From: JAVVEG01 sp041751425
Lineage (GTDB): Bacteria > Pseudomonadota > Gammaproteobacteria > Pseudomonadales > Pseudohongiellaceae
Length of the DNA stretch: 64,000 bases
Assembly (NCBI GenBank): GCA_041751425.1
Contig: JBGSXL010000007.1
Coordinates: 1 to 64,000, forward strand
Reading direction: 5' to 3'
Part shown: positions 16,658 to 26,173 of the stretch, in pieces
Layout: each line of letters begins with the position of its first letter
Position numbering within the stretch: the first letter of the stretch is position 1
Translations under genes and position numbers: made by a program
Notes under the pieces: model-generated
Databases searched by the model: none
What the model was told of the DNA's origin: nothing
The model's input: the letters and a program-made list of their open reading frames with translations, nothing else

Positions 16658-17473
16658 TCAAACACTGAAAAATTTGTGGTCTTCCAGTCGCATCATGGTC
16701 AGTTGTCTGCCCCAAACGCAGCCGGTGTCCATCGCAAAAACATACGGGTTGCCGGTTTTGCCTTCCAATGCTGCCCAATGACCAAACAGGATAGTAGTCT
16801 CTGGCGTGATCTGTTCAAACTCGTACCAGGGGCGAAACCCTGCCGGTGCTGAGGCCAGCCCTTCCTTCACCTGCAAGTTCAGCGTACCACGCGCATCACA
16901 AAAACGCATACGCGTCAGAATATTGGTAATGACACGCAGCCTCTCGTAGCCGGTCAGTTTTTTCGACCAGCGATCGGGTAAATCGCCATACATCTGCCGC
17001 AAAAACTCCATGAAATTGGGTCCTTGCAGGGCAAGCTCTACTTCGGCAGCCAGCTTGAGCGTTTTCTTGAGTTTCCATTTGGGAGCAACGCCTGCATGAA
17101 TCATCAGATAGTGGCGCAGTTCATCGCCAGACTGAATGCAATCGTAGTGCGCCAATGGCCGGAATCGCAACCATTTGGCAAGCGCATCAGCATCATTTGC
17201 CAGCAACAGGTTTTCCAACGTGTCCTTGCTGCGCATAGGCGCACAACCGTAATAGATGGCCAGGAAATGCAGATCGTGATTTCCGAGTACGACGGTTGCT
17301 GAATCACCCAGATCGCGGAGATAGCGCAATGTATCGAGAGATTTGGGTCCGCGATTGATAAGATCGCCAACACACCACAGATGGTCTTTGCTGGGATGGA
17401 AATTCGCGCTCTTGAGAAGAGAAATCAGTGGTTGATAGCAACCCTGAATGTCACCGATAACATAGGTTGCCAT
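16658..17473 (-). CDS. apaH: Symmetrical bis(5'-nucleosyl)-tetraphosphatase (Ap4A hydrolase)
   Basis: A 271-residue metallophosphatase that splits Ap4A to two ADP and also removes Np4 caps from RNA. The PPP-type motifs are in order: GDIQGCYQ, VGDLINRGP and LGNHDLH, followed by LMIHAGV. Length equals E. coli ApaH. It sits 39 bp after apaG, in the conserved ksgA-apaG-apaH order. Confidence 0.97.
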   Translation of the reverse strand: MATYVIGDIQGCYQPLISLLKSANFHPSKDHLWCVGDLINRGPKSLDTLRYLRDLGDSATVVLGNHDLHFLAIYYGCAPMRSKDTLENLLLANDADALAKWLRFRPLAHYDCIQSGDELRHYLMIHAGVAPKWKLKKTLKLAAEVELALQGPNFMEFLRQMYGDLPDRWSKKLTGYERLRVITNILTRMRFCDARGTLNLQVKEGLASAPAGFRPWYEFEQITPETTILFGHWAALEGKTGNPYVFAMDTGCVWGRQLTMMRLEDHKFFSV

Positions 17474-17512
17474 TACGCTTTTTGCCTTGCTGGTTTTATT
17501 GTAAGTTCGTTT

Positions 17513-17902
17513 TCAGTGAACCGATAGCGGCCTGGAAAGCAGGAACGCAGGAATAGGGGCCGCAAATTTTTCTCCATCGGAACTCACCATTTCGTAGCTA
17601 CCCTGCATAGTACCAAACTGAGTAGCTAAAATGGCACCGCTGGTGTAAACAAATTTCTGCCCAGGGTTTATCAGGGGCTGTAACCCGACCACGCCAGATC
17701 CTTTAACTTCTTCTACACGATTATTGTCGTCAGTAATAATCCAATGTCGTGACAAAAGTTTGACTGCCTGCTCACCGCGGTTCTCAATGCCAATCGTATA
17801 AGAAAAAGCGTAGCGACCGTTTACCGGGTCTGACTGCTCCTGAAGGTACTGGGTGTGTACGGAAATATCAATTTCCTGTGGTAAAGTCTCGGTAATCATC
17901 AT
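17513..17902 (-). CDS. apaG: ApaG (DUF525) protein
   Basis: A 129-residue single-domain protein with a fibronectin-like fold. Typical stretches are RYAFSYTIGIENRG, LLSRHWIITD and VGLQPLINPGQ, and GTMQGSYEM near the end. The function in bacteria is not well defined; it binds phosphates and neighbours apaH almost everywhere. Met1 and Met2 are adjacent, so the start is uncertain by one codon. It lies 62 bp after ksgA. Confidence 0.95.
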   Translation of the reverse strand: MMITETLPQEIDISVHTQYLQEQSDPVNGRYAFSYTIGIENRGEQAVKLLSRHWIITDDNNRVEEVKGSGVVGLQPLINPGQKFVYTSGAILATQFGTMQGSYEMVSSDGEKFAAPIPAFLLSRPLSVH

Positions 17903-17964
17903 TGATCTTCTCCAATCACGAAATGGGGATTCAGTTGTCTGCCAACTCAGTCATCACCCGGGGG

Positions 17965-18804
17965 CTACGTAGCGGATGAGATTGTATTACTGATCAGAAC
18001 ATAATCAGACAGACTCAGATTCTCCGGACGCTTATTAACATCAATGGATAAATCAGTTAACTGTGCTGCAGTTATAAGGCCACGCAAGCTGTTTTTCAAG
18101 GTCTTGCGGCGTTGATTGAACGCTGTACGCACTACATTTCGAAAACATTTCAGGTCGTGCGCAGGCATGGGTAGTGTCTCATAGGGTGTCAGGCGCACAA
18201 TCGCTGAATTGACTTTCGGCTGTGGGGTGAACGCGCCTGGTGGCACCGTGAAAAGCTGTTCAACCTGACAATAATACTGCGTCATGATACTCAACCGGCC
18301 GTAGTCATCGTCACCGCTTTGCGCGGCAAGCCGCTCAACCACTTCCAACTGCAGCATGAACACCATATCCTTAATCAGAGCGTGATATTGAAACAGATGA
18401 AACAGGCAGGGCGTGGATATGTTGTAGGGCAGGTTGCCCACCACACGCATGCGTTGCTCTGTTGTGGCCAGAGGCGCCATATCAAACTTCAGCACATCCG
18501 CTTGGTGCAACGTGAATCTTGAATTACCTGCCCCGGGTTGTTGCAACGTCTCCTGCAAATGCGCGGCCAGATCACGGTCTAACTCAATGGCATCGAGACG
18601 GGCGCCACTGCTCAACAAATGCCTGGTCAGCGCACCCTGGCCCGGACCGATCTCAACGATATGATCATCAGCCTGCGGGTTAATAGCAGTGATGATTCGG
18701 CGAATGATGTTCTGATCATGCAAAAAATTCTGTCCGAACCTTTTGCGTGCCTTATGCTGAAATTTTTCAGTACTGGAATTATCTGCAGTCGTAAAACTGC
18801 TCAT
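17965..18804 (-). CDS. ksgA: 16S rRNA (adenine1518/1519-N6)-dimethyltransferase
   Basis: A 279-residue RsmA/KsgA that dimethylates two adenines in the 3' hairpin of 16S rRNA during 30S assembly. ARKRFGQNFLHD is the N-terminal signature; VEIGPGQGALTRHLL binds AdoMet; VGNLPYNISTP is the catalytic NLPY motif; FNQRRKTLKNSL is the C-terminal rRNA contact. ATG at 18804 is chosen over a longer frame because it makes an ATGA overlap with the pdxA stop and starts close to the family N-terminus. Confidence 0.97.
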   Translation of the reverse strand: MSSFTTADNSSTEKFQHKARKRFGQNFLHDQNIIRRIITAINPQADDHIVEIGPGQGALTRHLLSSGARLDAIELDRDLAAHLQETLQQPGAGNSRFTLHQADVLKFDMAPLATTEQRMRVVGNLPYNISTPCLFHLFQYHALIKDMVFMLQLEVVERLAAQSGDDDYGRLSIMTQYYCQVEQLFTVPPGAFTPQPKVNSAIVRLTPYETLPMPAHDLKCFRNVVRTAFNQRRKTLKNSLRGLITAAQLTDLSIDVNKRPENLSLSDYVLISNTISSAT

Positions 18805-19787
18805 GGTGATTTCATGCGGGCAATCATGTGGCGGGCCGTTGTAATCGCAGTAATCATGCTGCCGCAATCTGCCTTACCCGTGCCTGCCAGATCCAGTGCG
18901 GTGCCATGATCAACAGACGTGCGCACAATTGGCAGACCAAGAGTGATGTTGCAGGCATTACCAAAGCCCTTGAACTTGAGCACAGGCAGTCCCTGATCAT
19001 GATACATGGCCAGAACAACATCGGCATCGCGCAGGTACTTATCTGTAAACAGAGTGTCGGCGGGCAATGGACCAATCAGGCTGAGCCCTTCTGCGCGCAA
19101 TAAGTTGAGTGTTGGTTCGATAATCAACATTTCCTCCTTGCCTAAATGGCCTCCTTCACCAGCATGTGGGTTCAGTCCACAGACAAGAATTCTGGGTTGT
19201 TCTATGCCGAACTTGTTGCGCAGGTCCGCGTCAAGAATCGTGATGATATCGTGCAGTAATTTTTTGGTGATTGCTTTCGGCACGTCTGCCAGCGCCAGGT
19301 GTGTAGTAACGAGTGCCACGCGCAACCCGTCTGTGGCCAGCATCATTACAGTTAAATCCTGCTCGCAAAGCTTCGCAAGAAATTCAGTGTGGCCTGTAAA
19401 AGGAATGCCGGCTTCGTTGATTACACCCTTGTGCACGGGCCCTGTAACCAGCGCATCAAACACGCCATCCTGACATTGCTGCGTTGCCAGCTCCAGGGTT
19501 TTCAACACGTAAGGCGCGTTAACCGGATTGAGATGTCCCGCTATATTGTCTTCAAGTAGTGAGACTGGCATAACACTGAAGCGGCCGCCAGATATTTGAG
19601 AGGTGGCCGGGTCAAACTCTTTGAGGTCCAGTGGCAGGTGCAGCATGTGTGCGCGTTGCTGTAACAGTTGCGGGTCGGCCACAAACACCAGTTCGGTATC
19701 CGCGATGGGAGTCTGCGCCAGTTGCACACACAGGTCGGGACCTATACCCGCGGGTTCACCAGGCGTTACCGCTATACGATAGCTCAT
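18801..19787 (-). CDS. pdxA: 4-hydroxythreonine-4-phosphate dehydrogenase
   Basis: A 328-residue PdxA, which oxidises 4-phosphohydroxy-threonine in pyridoxal phosphate synthesis. ATG 19787 is used because the protein then begins MSYRIAVTPGEPAGIGPDL, the conserved start; an upstream in-frame codon would add 29 unlikely residues. PFTGHTEFLA, CGLNPHAGEGGHLG and AMYHDQGLPVLK contain the zinc-binding histidines. It overlaps ksgA by four bases and follows surA by 46 bp. Confidence 0.96.
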   Translation of the reverse strand: MSYRIAVTPGEPAGIGPDLCVQLAQTPIADTELVFVADPQLLQQRAHMLHLPLDLKEFDPATSQISGGRFSVMPVSLLEDNIAGHLNPVNAPYVLKTLELATQQCQDGVFDALVTGPVHKGVINEAGIPFTGHTEFLAKLCEQDLTVMMLATDGLRVALVTTHLALADVPKAITKKLLHDIITILDADLRNKFGIEQPRILVCGLNPHAGEGGHLGKEEMLIIEPTLNLLRAEGLSLIGPLPADTLFTDKYLRDADVVLAMYHDQGLPVLKFKGFGNACNITLGLPIVRTSVDHGTALDLAGTGKADCGSMITAITTARHMIARMKSP

Positions 19788-19833
19788 TCTTTCGACCGTT
19801 TCCGTTAGCCTGGGTTGCCTGCTTTTCCGTGAG

Positions 19834-21162
19834 TTAAATAAGCACCTTGACGTACGCCTGCTCGCGGATTTCAATCAGCCAGTTTTCCAGCTCGATATCA
19901 AACTTGCGACTGCGCAGATTATTCTCAGCTTGTGAGCGGCGATACTGACGGCTGAGATCCTGCTCGCGACGATCCAGTACCTCGGCAATATGCCAGCCGA
20001 AACTGGTACGGAAAGGTTGGCTTAATTCGCCGTTCTCAAGACTTCTCATCACTGCTTCAAAATCGGGTGATACGCCACCTTCGTTCACCCAACTCAAATC
20101 TCCACCAGCAACAACTGAGGCTGTGTCGTCGGAATACTGTCGGGCCAACATGCCAAAATTCTCACCGTCGACAATGCGCTGATGAATGCTTTCAATCAAT
20201 TCTCTGGTTTCATCTTCCGTACGAATTTCGTTGGGGGTGAGCAGGATATGACGCACATGGGTTTGATTGACAAGGCGCGTACTATCGCCCTGCACATTGA
20301 CGAGTTTCAGAATATGAAAACCATTCGAGCTGCGCATTGGTTCGCGCACTTCACCTGTGCGCATACCGGGCACGATGTCTGCGAACAAACTGGGCAGTTG
20401 TTCGGTTTTGCGCCAGCCCAGTTCGCTGCCTGAAACCGGGAAACCTTGCGGAGGGTTTGCTGCGGCATTGCGCTGGGCGAGCATGCGTACTTCCAGAAAA
20501 TCCGCGCCCTCATTGATAGCGTCATAAATCGAGCGCGCATACGCCTCTTTTGCAGCCACTAATTCTGCCGGATCATTTTCTCCCACAGGAACAAGAATCT
20601 GATCGACCAGATAATCTGGCGCCATCGTGACGCGGCCAGTTTCGGAATTGAGGAAGTTCTCAATCTCCTGATCAGTAATATTGATGCGTCTGTTGACTAT
20701 GCCGCGCTGTATTTCGCGCAATGCCAATTCTTTGCGAACCTGCTCACGCGTTGACAGATAGCGCGACTGTGATTCCAGGTCGGCAATATACGCGTCAAAG
20801 GTCATATTGCTGGCTTCTGCCAGACTGGCAAAAACCTGGTTGATCGTGTCATCGTCGAAGCGAATGCCCATGCGCTCAGCCATTTGCAGTTGCAGGTTCT
20901 CTACCACCAACGCTTCAATCACCTGAGTGCGTATCTCTGCCATAGGTGGCAGTGCGCGGCCTGATACTCTGGCCTGCGCTAATATTTCTTCAATGCGGGC
21001 ATCCAGTTCACTCTGCAGCACCACGCCCTCATCAACGATGGCGATCACCTTGTCCAGCGAAGTGCGCTGAGGAGCCTGGGCGCTTGCTGCAAAACTAAAG
21101 CCCAATATGCCCAGAACCACTACGCCAAGCAGCGTGTTGCGGGTGACGATTGATTTACTCAT
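19834..21162 (-). CDS. surA: Periplasmic chaperone / peptidyl-prolyl isomerase SurA
   Basis: A 442-residue SurA that escorts outer-membrane beta-barrels, including LptD, to the BAM complex. There is a Sec signal peptide with a hydrophobic core (LLGVVVLGILGFSFA, cut after ASA). The chaperone N-domain begins LDKVIAIVDEGVVLQSEL. Two parvulin domains follow (about 180-285 and 295-395; the second contains HVRHILL and the GGDLSWV motif). The start codon overlaps the lptD stop (ATGA), so production is coupled to its main client. Length is close to E. coli SurA (428). Confidence 0.97.
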   Translation of the reverse strand: MSKSIVTRNTLLGVVVLGILGFSFAASAQAPQRTSLDKVIAIVDEGVVLQSELDARIEEILAQARVSGRALPPMAEIRTQVIEALVVENLQLQMAERMGIRFDDDTINQVFASLAEASNMTFDAYIADLESQSRYLSTREQVRKELALREIQRGIVNRRINITDQEIENFLNSETGRVTMAPDYLVDQILVPVGENDPAELVAAKEAYARSIYDAINEGADFLEVRMLAQRNAAANPPQGFPVSGSELGWRKTEQLPSLFADIVPGMRTGEVREPMRSSNGFHILKLVNVQGDSTRLVNQTHVRHILLTPNEIRTEDETRELIESIHQRIVDGENFGMLARQYSDDTASVVAGGDLSWVNEGGVSPDFEAVMRSLENGELSQPFRTSFGWHIAEVLDRREQDLSRQYRRSQAENNLRSRKFDIELENWLIEIREQAYVKVLI

Positions 21163-23798
21163 TGTTCATACTCCTTGAAGCCGGCTATGCCGTCTGTAAG
21201 CAAACGGCTGATTCCGCCTCCGGTGACATTACCAAGCCCATTCAGCGTGAGCTGGAAAAATATGCCTGTATTGGGTTTGTTTTCCAGCAGCAGGTACTCG
21301 TATTGATCTATCCACTCACGAGCAATCAGCCTGATGGTGGCACAGCAGTTACTGTATTCGACACCGGCGAACGTTTCAAGGTTCCGGCTATTGCTGTGAT
21401 CATAGTTCCAACGACCCAGAACGCGCCAACTATCATTCACCGGCCAGACAGCCGACAGGTCGGTCTGCTTGATACGCGGGTCTATCTGCGGCGGTGCGGG
21501 CAGGAAAATATCCACATTCTCACGATAGCGGTATGCCACATTGATAATATGGTTGGCATCTGACTGATAGCGGAACGCAAAGCTGCCCTCGTCCAGACGC
21601 TGCTGATCCTCATTCCATTGCAGGTCTGTAGTGACCTGCCAATTAGGGTTGAAACGGTAGTCGAACTCTGCTGCCAGCGCTGAACGCGGTGTGGTCAAGG
21701 GCTGCAGGACCTGCCAGTTCTGCAACGGACTATCCAGAGAAACCTGACGATCCTCAAAATAGAAAATCTGCCCCACACTGATGCGCGCTCGCTCGCGACC
21801 TTCTGTATCGAGCACACGTGAGGTCAGGGCTGCTGTCACTTGGTTGGTATCACCGAAACGGTCGCCACCGGTAAACCGGTTATCGCGGAACAATTGGTTG
21901 AAGCTGAAACTCAGCTGCGCGGTATCGAAATTGGGGAGCTGCCCCTGTTCTTCAAACTCGCTGTACAAATAAAAGAGACGCGGCTCCAGGGTCTGAATGA
22001 AACCTCTGTTTGTAGAAAAGTTGAGGGGACGATCAAAAATAAGTCCGGTGTCCAGACTGAACACGCCAACACCGATACTCGGGTCGGCTTCGGTAGTCAG
22101 CGCCTGGTCTTCCAGTGTCCAACTCGCATAGCGGTACTTGGCGGTTGGCACTACATATGCGCCAGCAGTTCGCAAAGGCCAACTGATTCTGGGTTCCACG
22201 TTTATTCGTCTACCAGTCACCAATGCGCCATTGTCTATCTGTTGCGCGGCCAGCAAGGACTCATCCAGGCCGCGATCGAAACTGGTATGCGCTGCCTGAA
22301 AACCATATTCGAAACCGGAATCCAGCTGGAAGTCACCGGCCAGTGTCAGCTCTGGCATACGGTCGTAGGGTTTATTGATGTCGATACTGGCAGCTAACGG
22401 GTCGATCAATTCTATGCGTTGCACTTTGGTGGTTGCGCGCCAATTGTCGGTGTGAAAATTGACTTGCCCCTGTTTGTTCAAATGCGTTCTGCTTTCCACA
22501 TTCAGGCCGCGGCTACCCAGGTCACGAAAATAGTCTTCATCACTGATGGCACCGTAATCGATGAAAGTGGACCAATTGGCACCTAAGGCGCCATGATGTT
22601 CGTAACCGGCGAACCAGCGTCGGTCTGTGGAAGGTGAATCCGAACCAGGAATGTTTGCTTCAGCAGGATCGTAAAACTTGTCGTCTGGCATCAGTGCCAA
22701 ATTGACGGTATTCATTGACCAGCTGGCCAGGTAACGCAGCTCGGTATGGAGCATTGCACCACGCTCGGAGATCAGTCGCGGTGAAATAGTGGCGTCGTAA
22801 TGTGGTGCCAGGTTCCAGTAATAAGGAATAGACAGGTCCAACCCTTCATCGCTGCTATTGCTTATGCTGGGTGCCAGAAACCCGGAAACACGCTGTTCAC
22901 CAATCGGGAACGGCATCGTGAATGGATAATAGAAAACCGGCACATCTCTGATGCGCAACGACACTGCCGTCGCGCGTCCTACTCCGGCCAAAGGGTCGAG
23001 TTCAATTCTGCGCGCACGCAGCACCCAGAATTCGTCACCGGGTTCGCAGCGGCTGAACTCGCCGTTATCAATAATGATTGCCCCGTCATCACCGCTGTAA
23101 ATAATCTGGTTTGCGACGCCATGTATGTTCGCATCATGCAAGACATAGGTGGCCTGATTTATCTGGCTCACATTATTGCTTTGATCGATAAACGCTGAAG
23201 AACCACGCAGCAACATGCCGGGTTCGCGGAAAATCACATCGCCACTCAGGGTGATGGTATCCAGATTCTGATCGATCTCGGTGGTATCGCTGGCTTGCAG
23301 ACTTCGAAAGCCCTGCTGCAGCGTAACTCCGCCATCAATCAGGAAGCGGTCGCGTTCCGGGCTGCTGATATTATTCTGTGTTTCTAATTGCGTTGGCGCT
23401 TCGGTAGGGTCCTGATCGGCATACAGACCACTGCGCGGGGGCTCCACAAACATGCCACAGCATTGCTCGGGGAGTGCCTGTCGTTGTTCTTCGGTCAGCT
23501 GATCTCTGCTCACCCAATCCAGTTCGTTGTAGTTGGCACCGCTACCAGTAGATGTCCCGCGCGCGGACGTGGCAGTTGCAGCTCTTGCACGATTGCTGCT
23601 TACCGATGGGGCTGGACTGCCGTAGCTGCTCTCGCACTGCCATTGACCACCGGGAGTTGCCCGACATGACCACTGTTGTGGGGTTTGCGTATTGGTGGAC
23701 GGCTGAGCGACGGCGACTGGAGCGTGTAACGCGAACAGCCCGGTAGCAGAAAGTATCAGGGCGATATTGGATGATAAAAGAGATTTTCTGAACTGCAT
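21159..23798 (-). CDS. lptD: LPS-assembly outer-membrane protein LptD
   Basis: An 879-residue LptD, which with LptE inserts LPS in the outer leaflet. ATG 23798 is selected because it gives a proper signal peptide (MQFRKSLL...cut near VAVAQ); a longer frame upstream adds 35 residues that do not look like a leader. The OstA/LptA-like domain is around 195-320 and the C-terminal part is a 26-strand barrel. Cysteine pairs QCC (about 112) and NCC near the C-terminus fit the disulfides needed for maturation. It heads lptD-surA-pdxA-ksgA. The 220-bp gap to amgK holds its promoter. Confidence 0.95.
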   Translation of the reverse strand: MQFRKSLLSSNIALILSATGLFALHAPVAVAQPSTNTQTPQQWSCRATPGGQWQCESSYGSPAPSVSSNRARAATATSARGTSTGSGANYNELDWVSRDQLTEEQRQALPEQCCGMFVEPPRSGLYADQDPTEAPTQLETQNNISSPERDRFLIDGGVTLQQGFRSLQASDTTEIDQNLDTITLSGDVIFREPGMLLRGSSAFIDQSNNVSQINQATYVLHDANIHGVANQIIYSGDDGAIIIDNGEFSRCEPGDEFWVLRARRIELDPLAGVGRATAVSLRIRDVPVFYYPFTMPFPIGEQRVSGFLAPSISNSSDEGLDLSIPYYWNLAPHYDATISPRLISERGAMLHTELRYLASWSMNTVNLALMPDDKFYDPAEANIPGSDSPSTDRRWFAGYEHHGALGANWSTFIDYGAISDEDYFRDLGSRGLNVESRTHLNKQGQVNFHTDNWRATTKVQRIELIDPLAASIDINKPYDRMPELTLAGDFQLDSGFEYGFQAAHTSFDRGLDESLLAAQQIDNGALVTGRRINVEPRISWPLRTAGAYVVPTAKYRYASWTLEDQALTTEADPSIGVGVFSLDTGLIFDRPLNFSTNRGFIQTLEPRLFYLYSEFEEQGQLPNFDTAQLSFSFNQLFRDNRFTGGDRFGDTNQVTAALTSRVLDTEGRERARISVGQIFYFEDRQVSLDSPLQNWQVLQPLTTPRSALAAEFDYRFNPNWQVTTDLQWNEDQQRLDEGSFAFRYQSDANHIINVAYRYRENVDIFLPAPPQIDPRIKQTDLSAVWPVNDSWRVLGRWNYDHSNSRNLETFAGVEYSNCCATIRLIAREWIDQYEYLLLENKPNTGIFFQLTLNGLGNVTGGGISRLLTDGIAGFKEYEQ

Positions 23799-24018
23799 TG
23801 TTGCAGGTAATCCAATAGAATAGCGGTGGAATGCTTTTGCCGGTTCCTTGGCTCCAGGTCCATATTGCCGGGAGCCGCGGGGTGATGGGCTGTCGAGGGG
23901 CATGATAATTCATTGACCGATGATTGCAAAGGATGTATCCGGCTGCGTCAGGCGGCATATCCCCTGGCATTCCGGTGAGAGAACGCTGTAGCAACTAACC
24001 TGTGAGTTTGGCAAGACT

Positions 24019-25164
24019 ATGACGGATCCGCGACGAGAAGCCCTGCAAGCCTGGGGTAGGGAGTGCCTTGAGGAGTTACTGGGCAGAGATATCGGCAATA
24101 ATCACCTGGAAGTCGTTTCCGGCGACGCCAGTTTTCGACGTTATTTCCGTATGCGCTTACCAGCACAGATAATTCAGGCCAGTGCTTTGCCAGGCATTGC
24201 TGACAGCTATATTCTGGTTGACGCGCCACCGGAGAAAGAGGATTGCCAACGCTTCGCCCGCGTTGCAGACGCGTTGCGCGAAGCGGGTCTGTTCGCACCG
24301 GTTATTCACGATGTCGACTATCATCTGGGATTTATGTTGCTGCAGGACTTCGGCGACACGTTGTATCTGCCGGGCTTGCTGCAGACGCAGGTGGATAACG
24401 ACAGTCAGAGGGCGGATCGGTTTTATGCGCAGGCCATAGATGCGTTGCTCGATCTGCAGGCGCAGGGCAACCCCGACAATTTTCCTGCCTATGATCAGGC
24501 ATTGCTCCACACCGAGATTACCCTGTTTGATGATTGGTTCTGCCAGCAGTTTCTTGGGCTGCAATTGGACACTTCAGCCTGGACTTTACTGGAGCGCACT
24601 TATGCCTTTCTGGAGGAGTCTGCTCTGGAGCAGACAATAGTATGTGTGCATCGCGACTACCATTCGCGCAATCTGATGGTGCGCGAAGAAAATGAAAACC
24701 AGCCGCCAGGCGTTGTGGATTTTCAGGATGCCGTTGCCGGGCCCTATACCTATGATCTGGTGTCGCTGCTGCGGGACTGTTATATCGTGTGGCCAGAACC
24801 ACAAGTGCAACAATGGGCGCTGAGCTATCTGGAAAAAGCCAAGAGTCGCGGCATTGTCCCTGACTCTTATGAAGCGGAAGATTTTCTGCGGGATTTTGAT
24901 CTGATGGGTCTGCAACGCCATTTGAAAGTGCTGGGGATTTTTTGTCGACTATACCTGCGTGACGGCAAGCCCCGTTATCTGGAAGACTTGCCGCGCGTTA
25001 TGGATTATGTGTTGCGCGTTGCTGACAAGTACAGCGAGTTGCAGGAATTCGCGCAGTGGTTCCGGGCGTGCCTGATCCCACTGGCATTGCAGAAACTGGC
25101 GGAGACTGCAAGAGAGACAGCAAAAGAGACACCCAAAGAGAATTCAAAAGAGGCAACCACTTGA
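24019..25164 (+). CDS. amgK: N-acetylmuramate/N-acetylglucosamine anomeric kinase
   Basis: A 381-residue aminoglycoside-phosphotransferase-fold kinase. GDASFRRYFR near the start is a nucleotide-loop motif; the catalytic loop is CVHRDYHSRNLM (about 215) and the metal-binding Asp is in GVVDFQDAVAGP. AmgK phosphorylates MurNAc at C1 in the peptidoglycan recycling route that bypasses de novo UDP-MurNAc synthesis. The partner murU follows, overlapping by 3-4 bases, which makes the assignment firm. The last about 18 residues are an odd ETAKETPKENSKEATT-like repeat rich in Lys/Glu/Thr, perhaps born from short tandem duplication. Confidence 0.9.
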   Translation: MTDPRREALQAWGRECLEELLGRDIGNNHLEVVSGDASFRRYFRMRLPAQIIQASALPGIADSYILVDAPPEKEDCQRFARVADALREAGLFAPVIHDVDYHLGFMLLQDFGDTLYLPGLLQTQVDNDSQRADRFYAQAIDALLDLQAQGNPDNFPAYDQALLHTEITLFDDWFCQQFLGLQLDTSAWTLLERTYAFLEESALEQTIVCVHRDYHSRNLMVREENENQPPGVVDFQDAVAGPYTYDLVSLLRDCYIVWPEPQVQQWALSYLEKAKSRGIVPDSYEAEDFLRDFDLMGLQRHLKVLGIFCRLYLRDGKPRYLEDLPRVMDYVLRVADKYSELQEFAQWFRACLIPLALQKLAETARETAKETPKENSKEATT

Positions 25165-26045
25165 AGGCCATGATTCTGGCGGCGGGGCTTGGTACGCGCA
25201 TGGCGCCGCTAACCGATCACACTCCCAAGCCTCTACTGCAGGCGGGCGGCCACGCACTCATCGAATGGCATCTGTTGAAACTGGCTCAGGCGGGCATCTC
25301 GCAGGTCGTTATCAATCACCATCATTTGGGCGAACAACTCGAGCGGGCGTTGGGCGACGGCAGTCGTTACGGCGTACCGATTGTTTATTCGCGCGAAGCC
25401 GTCAGGCTGGAAACCGCAGGCGGCATTATCAAGGCGTTGCCACTGCTACAGGACGAGCGCTTTATTGTAGTTAACGCCGATATCTGGTCTGACTATGATT
25501 ACTCTTCTTTGCCACGTTTTGCCGCGTCGTTGTCTGAAGGAAGAAAGTCTGAAGGAAGAAAGTCTGAAGGAAGAAAGTCTGAAGGAAGAAAGTCTGAAGG
25601 TAGAAAGTCTGAAGGAAGAAAGTCTGAGAACGAAAAGTCGGAGCATGAAAATTCTGCAAACAAAACACTGGCTCATTTAATACTGGTCCCTAACGCAGCG
25701 CACCATCCGCAGGGCGATTTTTATCTGCAAGGCGAAGGCAAACTCAGCACGCAGTTACAGGATGGGTCTTCTGACACTGCACCCGGCGCTATACCCGGAA
25801 CTGCACCTGCCACTGGAACTAACAAGGTCCGCCATACCTTCAGTGGCATCAGTGTGATGCATCGGCAATTATTCGCGGGTTATCCCGAACAACCGCAGCC
25901 TTTACTGCCTTTGTTGCTGGCAGCTATGCAGACAGGTTCTGTGACTGGCGAGCTCTATACCGGTGAGTGGTGGGATATTGGTACGCCAGAACGGCTGGCT
26001 GCGCTGGATGCTATGCTGGCGGACAGGAAGTGTGGGGCAACGTAG
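25161..26045 (+). CDS. murU: N-acetylmuramate-1-phosphate uridylyltransferase with internal SEGRK repeat
   Basis: A 294-residue nucleotidyltransferase that makes UDP-MurNAc from MurNAc-1-P. The UTP-binding motif AMILAAGLGTRMAPLTDHTPKPLL opens the protein and VVNADIW carries the metal-binding Asp. TTG 25161 is preferred as start (GAGG about 9 bases upstream; family proteins begin MKAMILAAG); ATG 25170 is the alternative. Between residues about 125 and 165 there are six SEGRK copies and two degenerate copies encoded by a 15-bp tandem repeat. Family members are continuous there, so this is an inserted charged loop. The C-terminal YTGEWWDIGTPERL motif is intact. Confidence 0.9.
   Translation: MKAMILAAGLGTRMAPLTDHTPKPLLQAGGHALIEWHLLKLAQAGISQVVINHHHLGEQLERALGDGSRYGVPIVYSREAVRLETAGGIIKALPLLQDERFIVVNADIWSDYDYSSLPRFAASLSEGRKSEGRKSEGRKSEGRKSEGRKSEGRKSENEKSEHENSANKTLAHLILVPNAAHHPQGDFYLQGEGKLSTQLQDGSSDTAPGAIPGTAPATGTNKVRHTFSGISVMHRQLFAGYPEQPQPLLPLLLAAMQTGSVTGELYTGEWWDIGTPERLAALDAMLADRKCGAT
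25533..25652 (+). repeat. 15-bp in-frame tandem repeat within murU
   Basis: Units of TCTGAAGGAAGAAAG start at 25533, 25548, 25563, 25578, 25593 and 25608; the fifth has one base changed. Two decayed units follow at 25623 and 25638. Each encodes Ser-Glu-Gly-Arg-Lys. Because the unit is a multiple of three, copy-number change would lengthen or shorten the loop without breaking the frame. Confidence 0.97.
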
Positions 26046-26173
26046 GCGCCGATGAAGTAGTAACTCGCAGAACAGTAACAGACAAAGAAGCAATTAACGG
26101 AAGCACGATAAAACAGTACAGATGGCGCATATGTCTGTAAAATACCGCGAACTTTGATTTACAGGTCAAAATT

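Noticed and set aside
23799..23870. RpoE-type promoter before lptD
   Set aside because: A GGAACC element is present, but no matching -10 at the right spacing was found.
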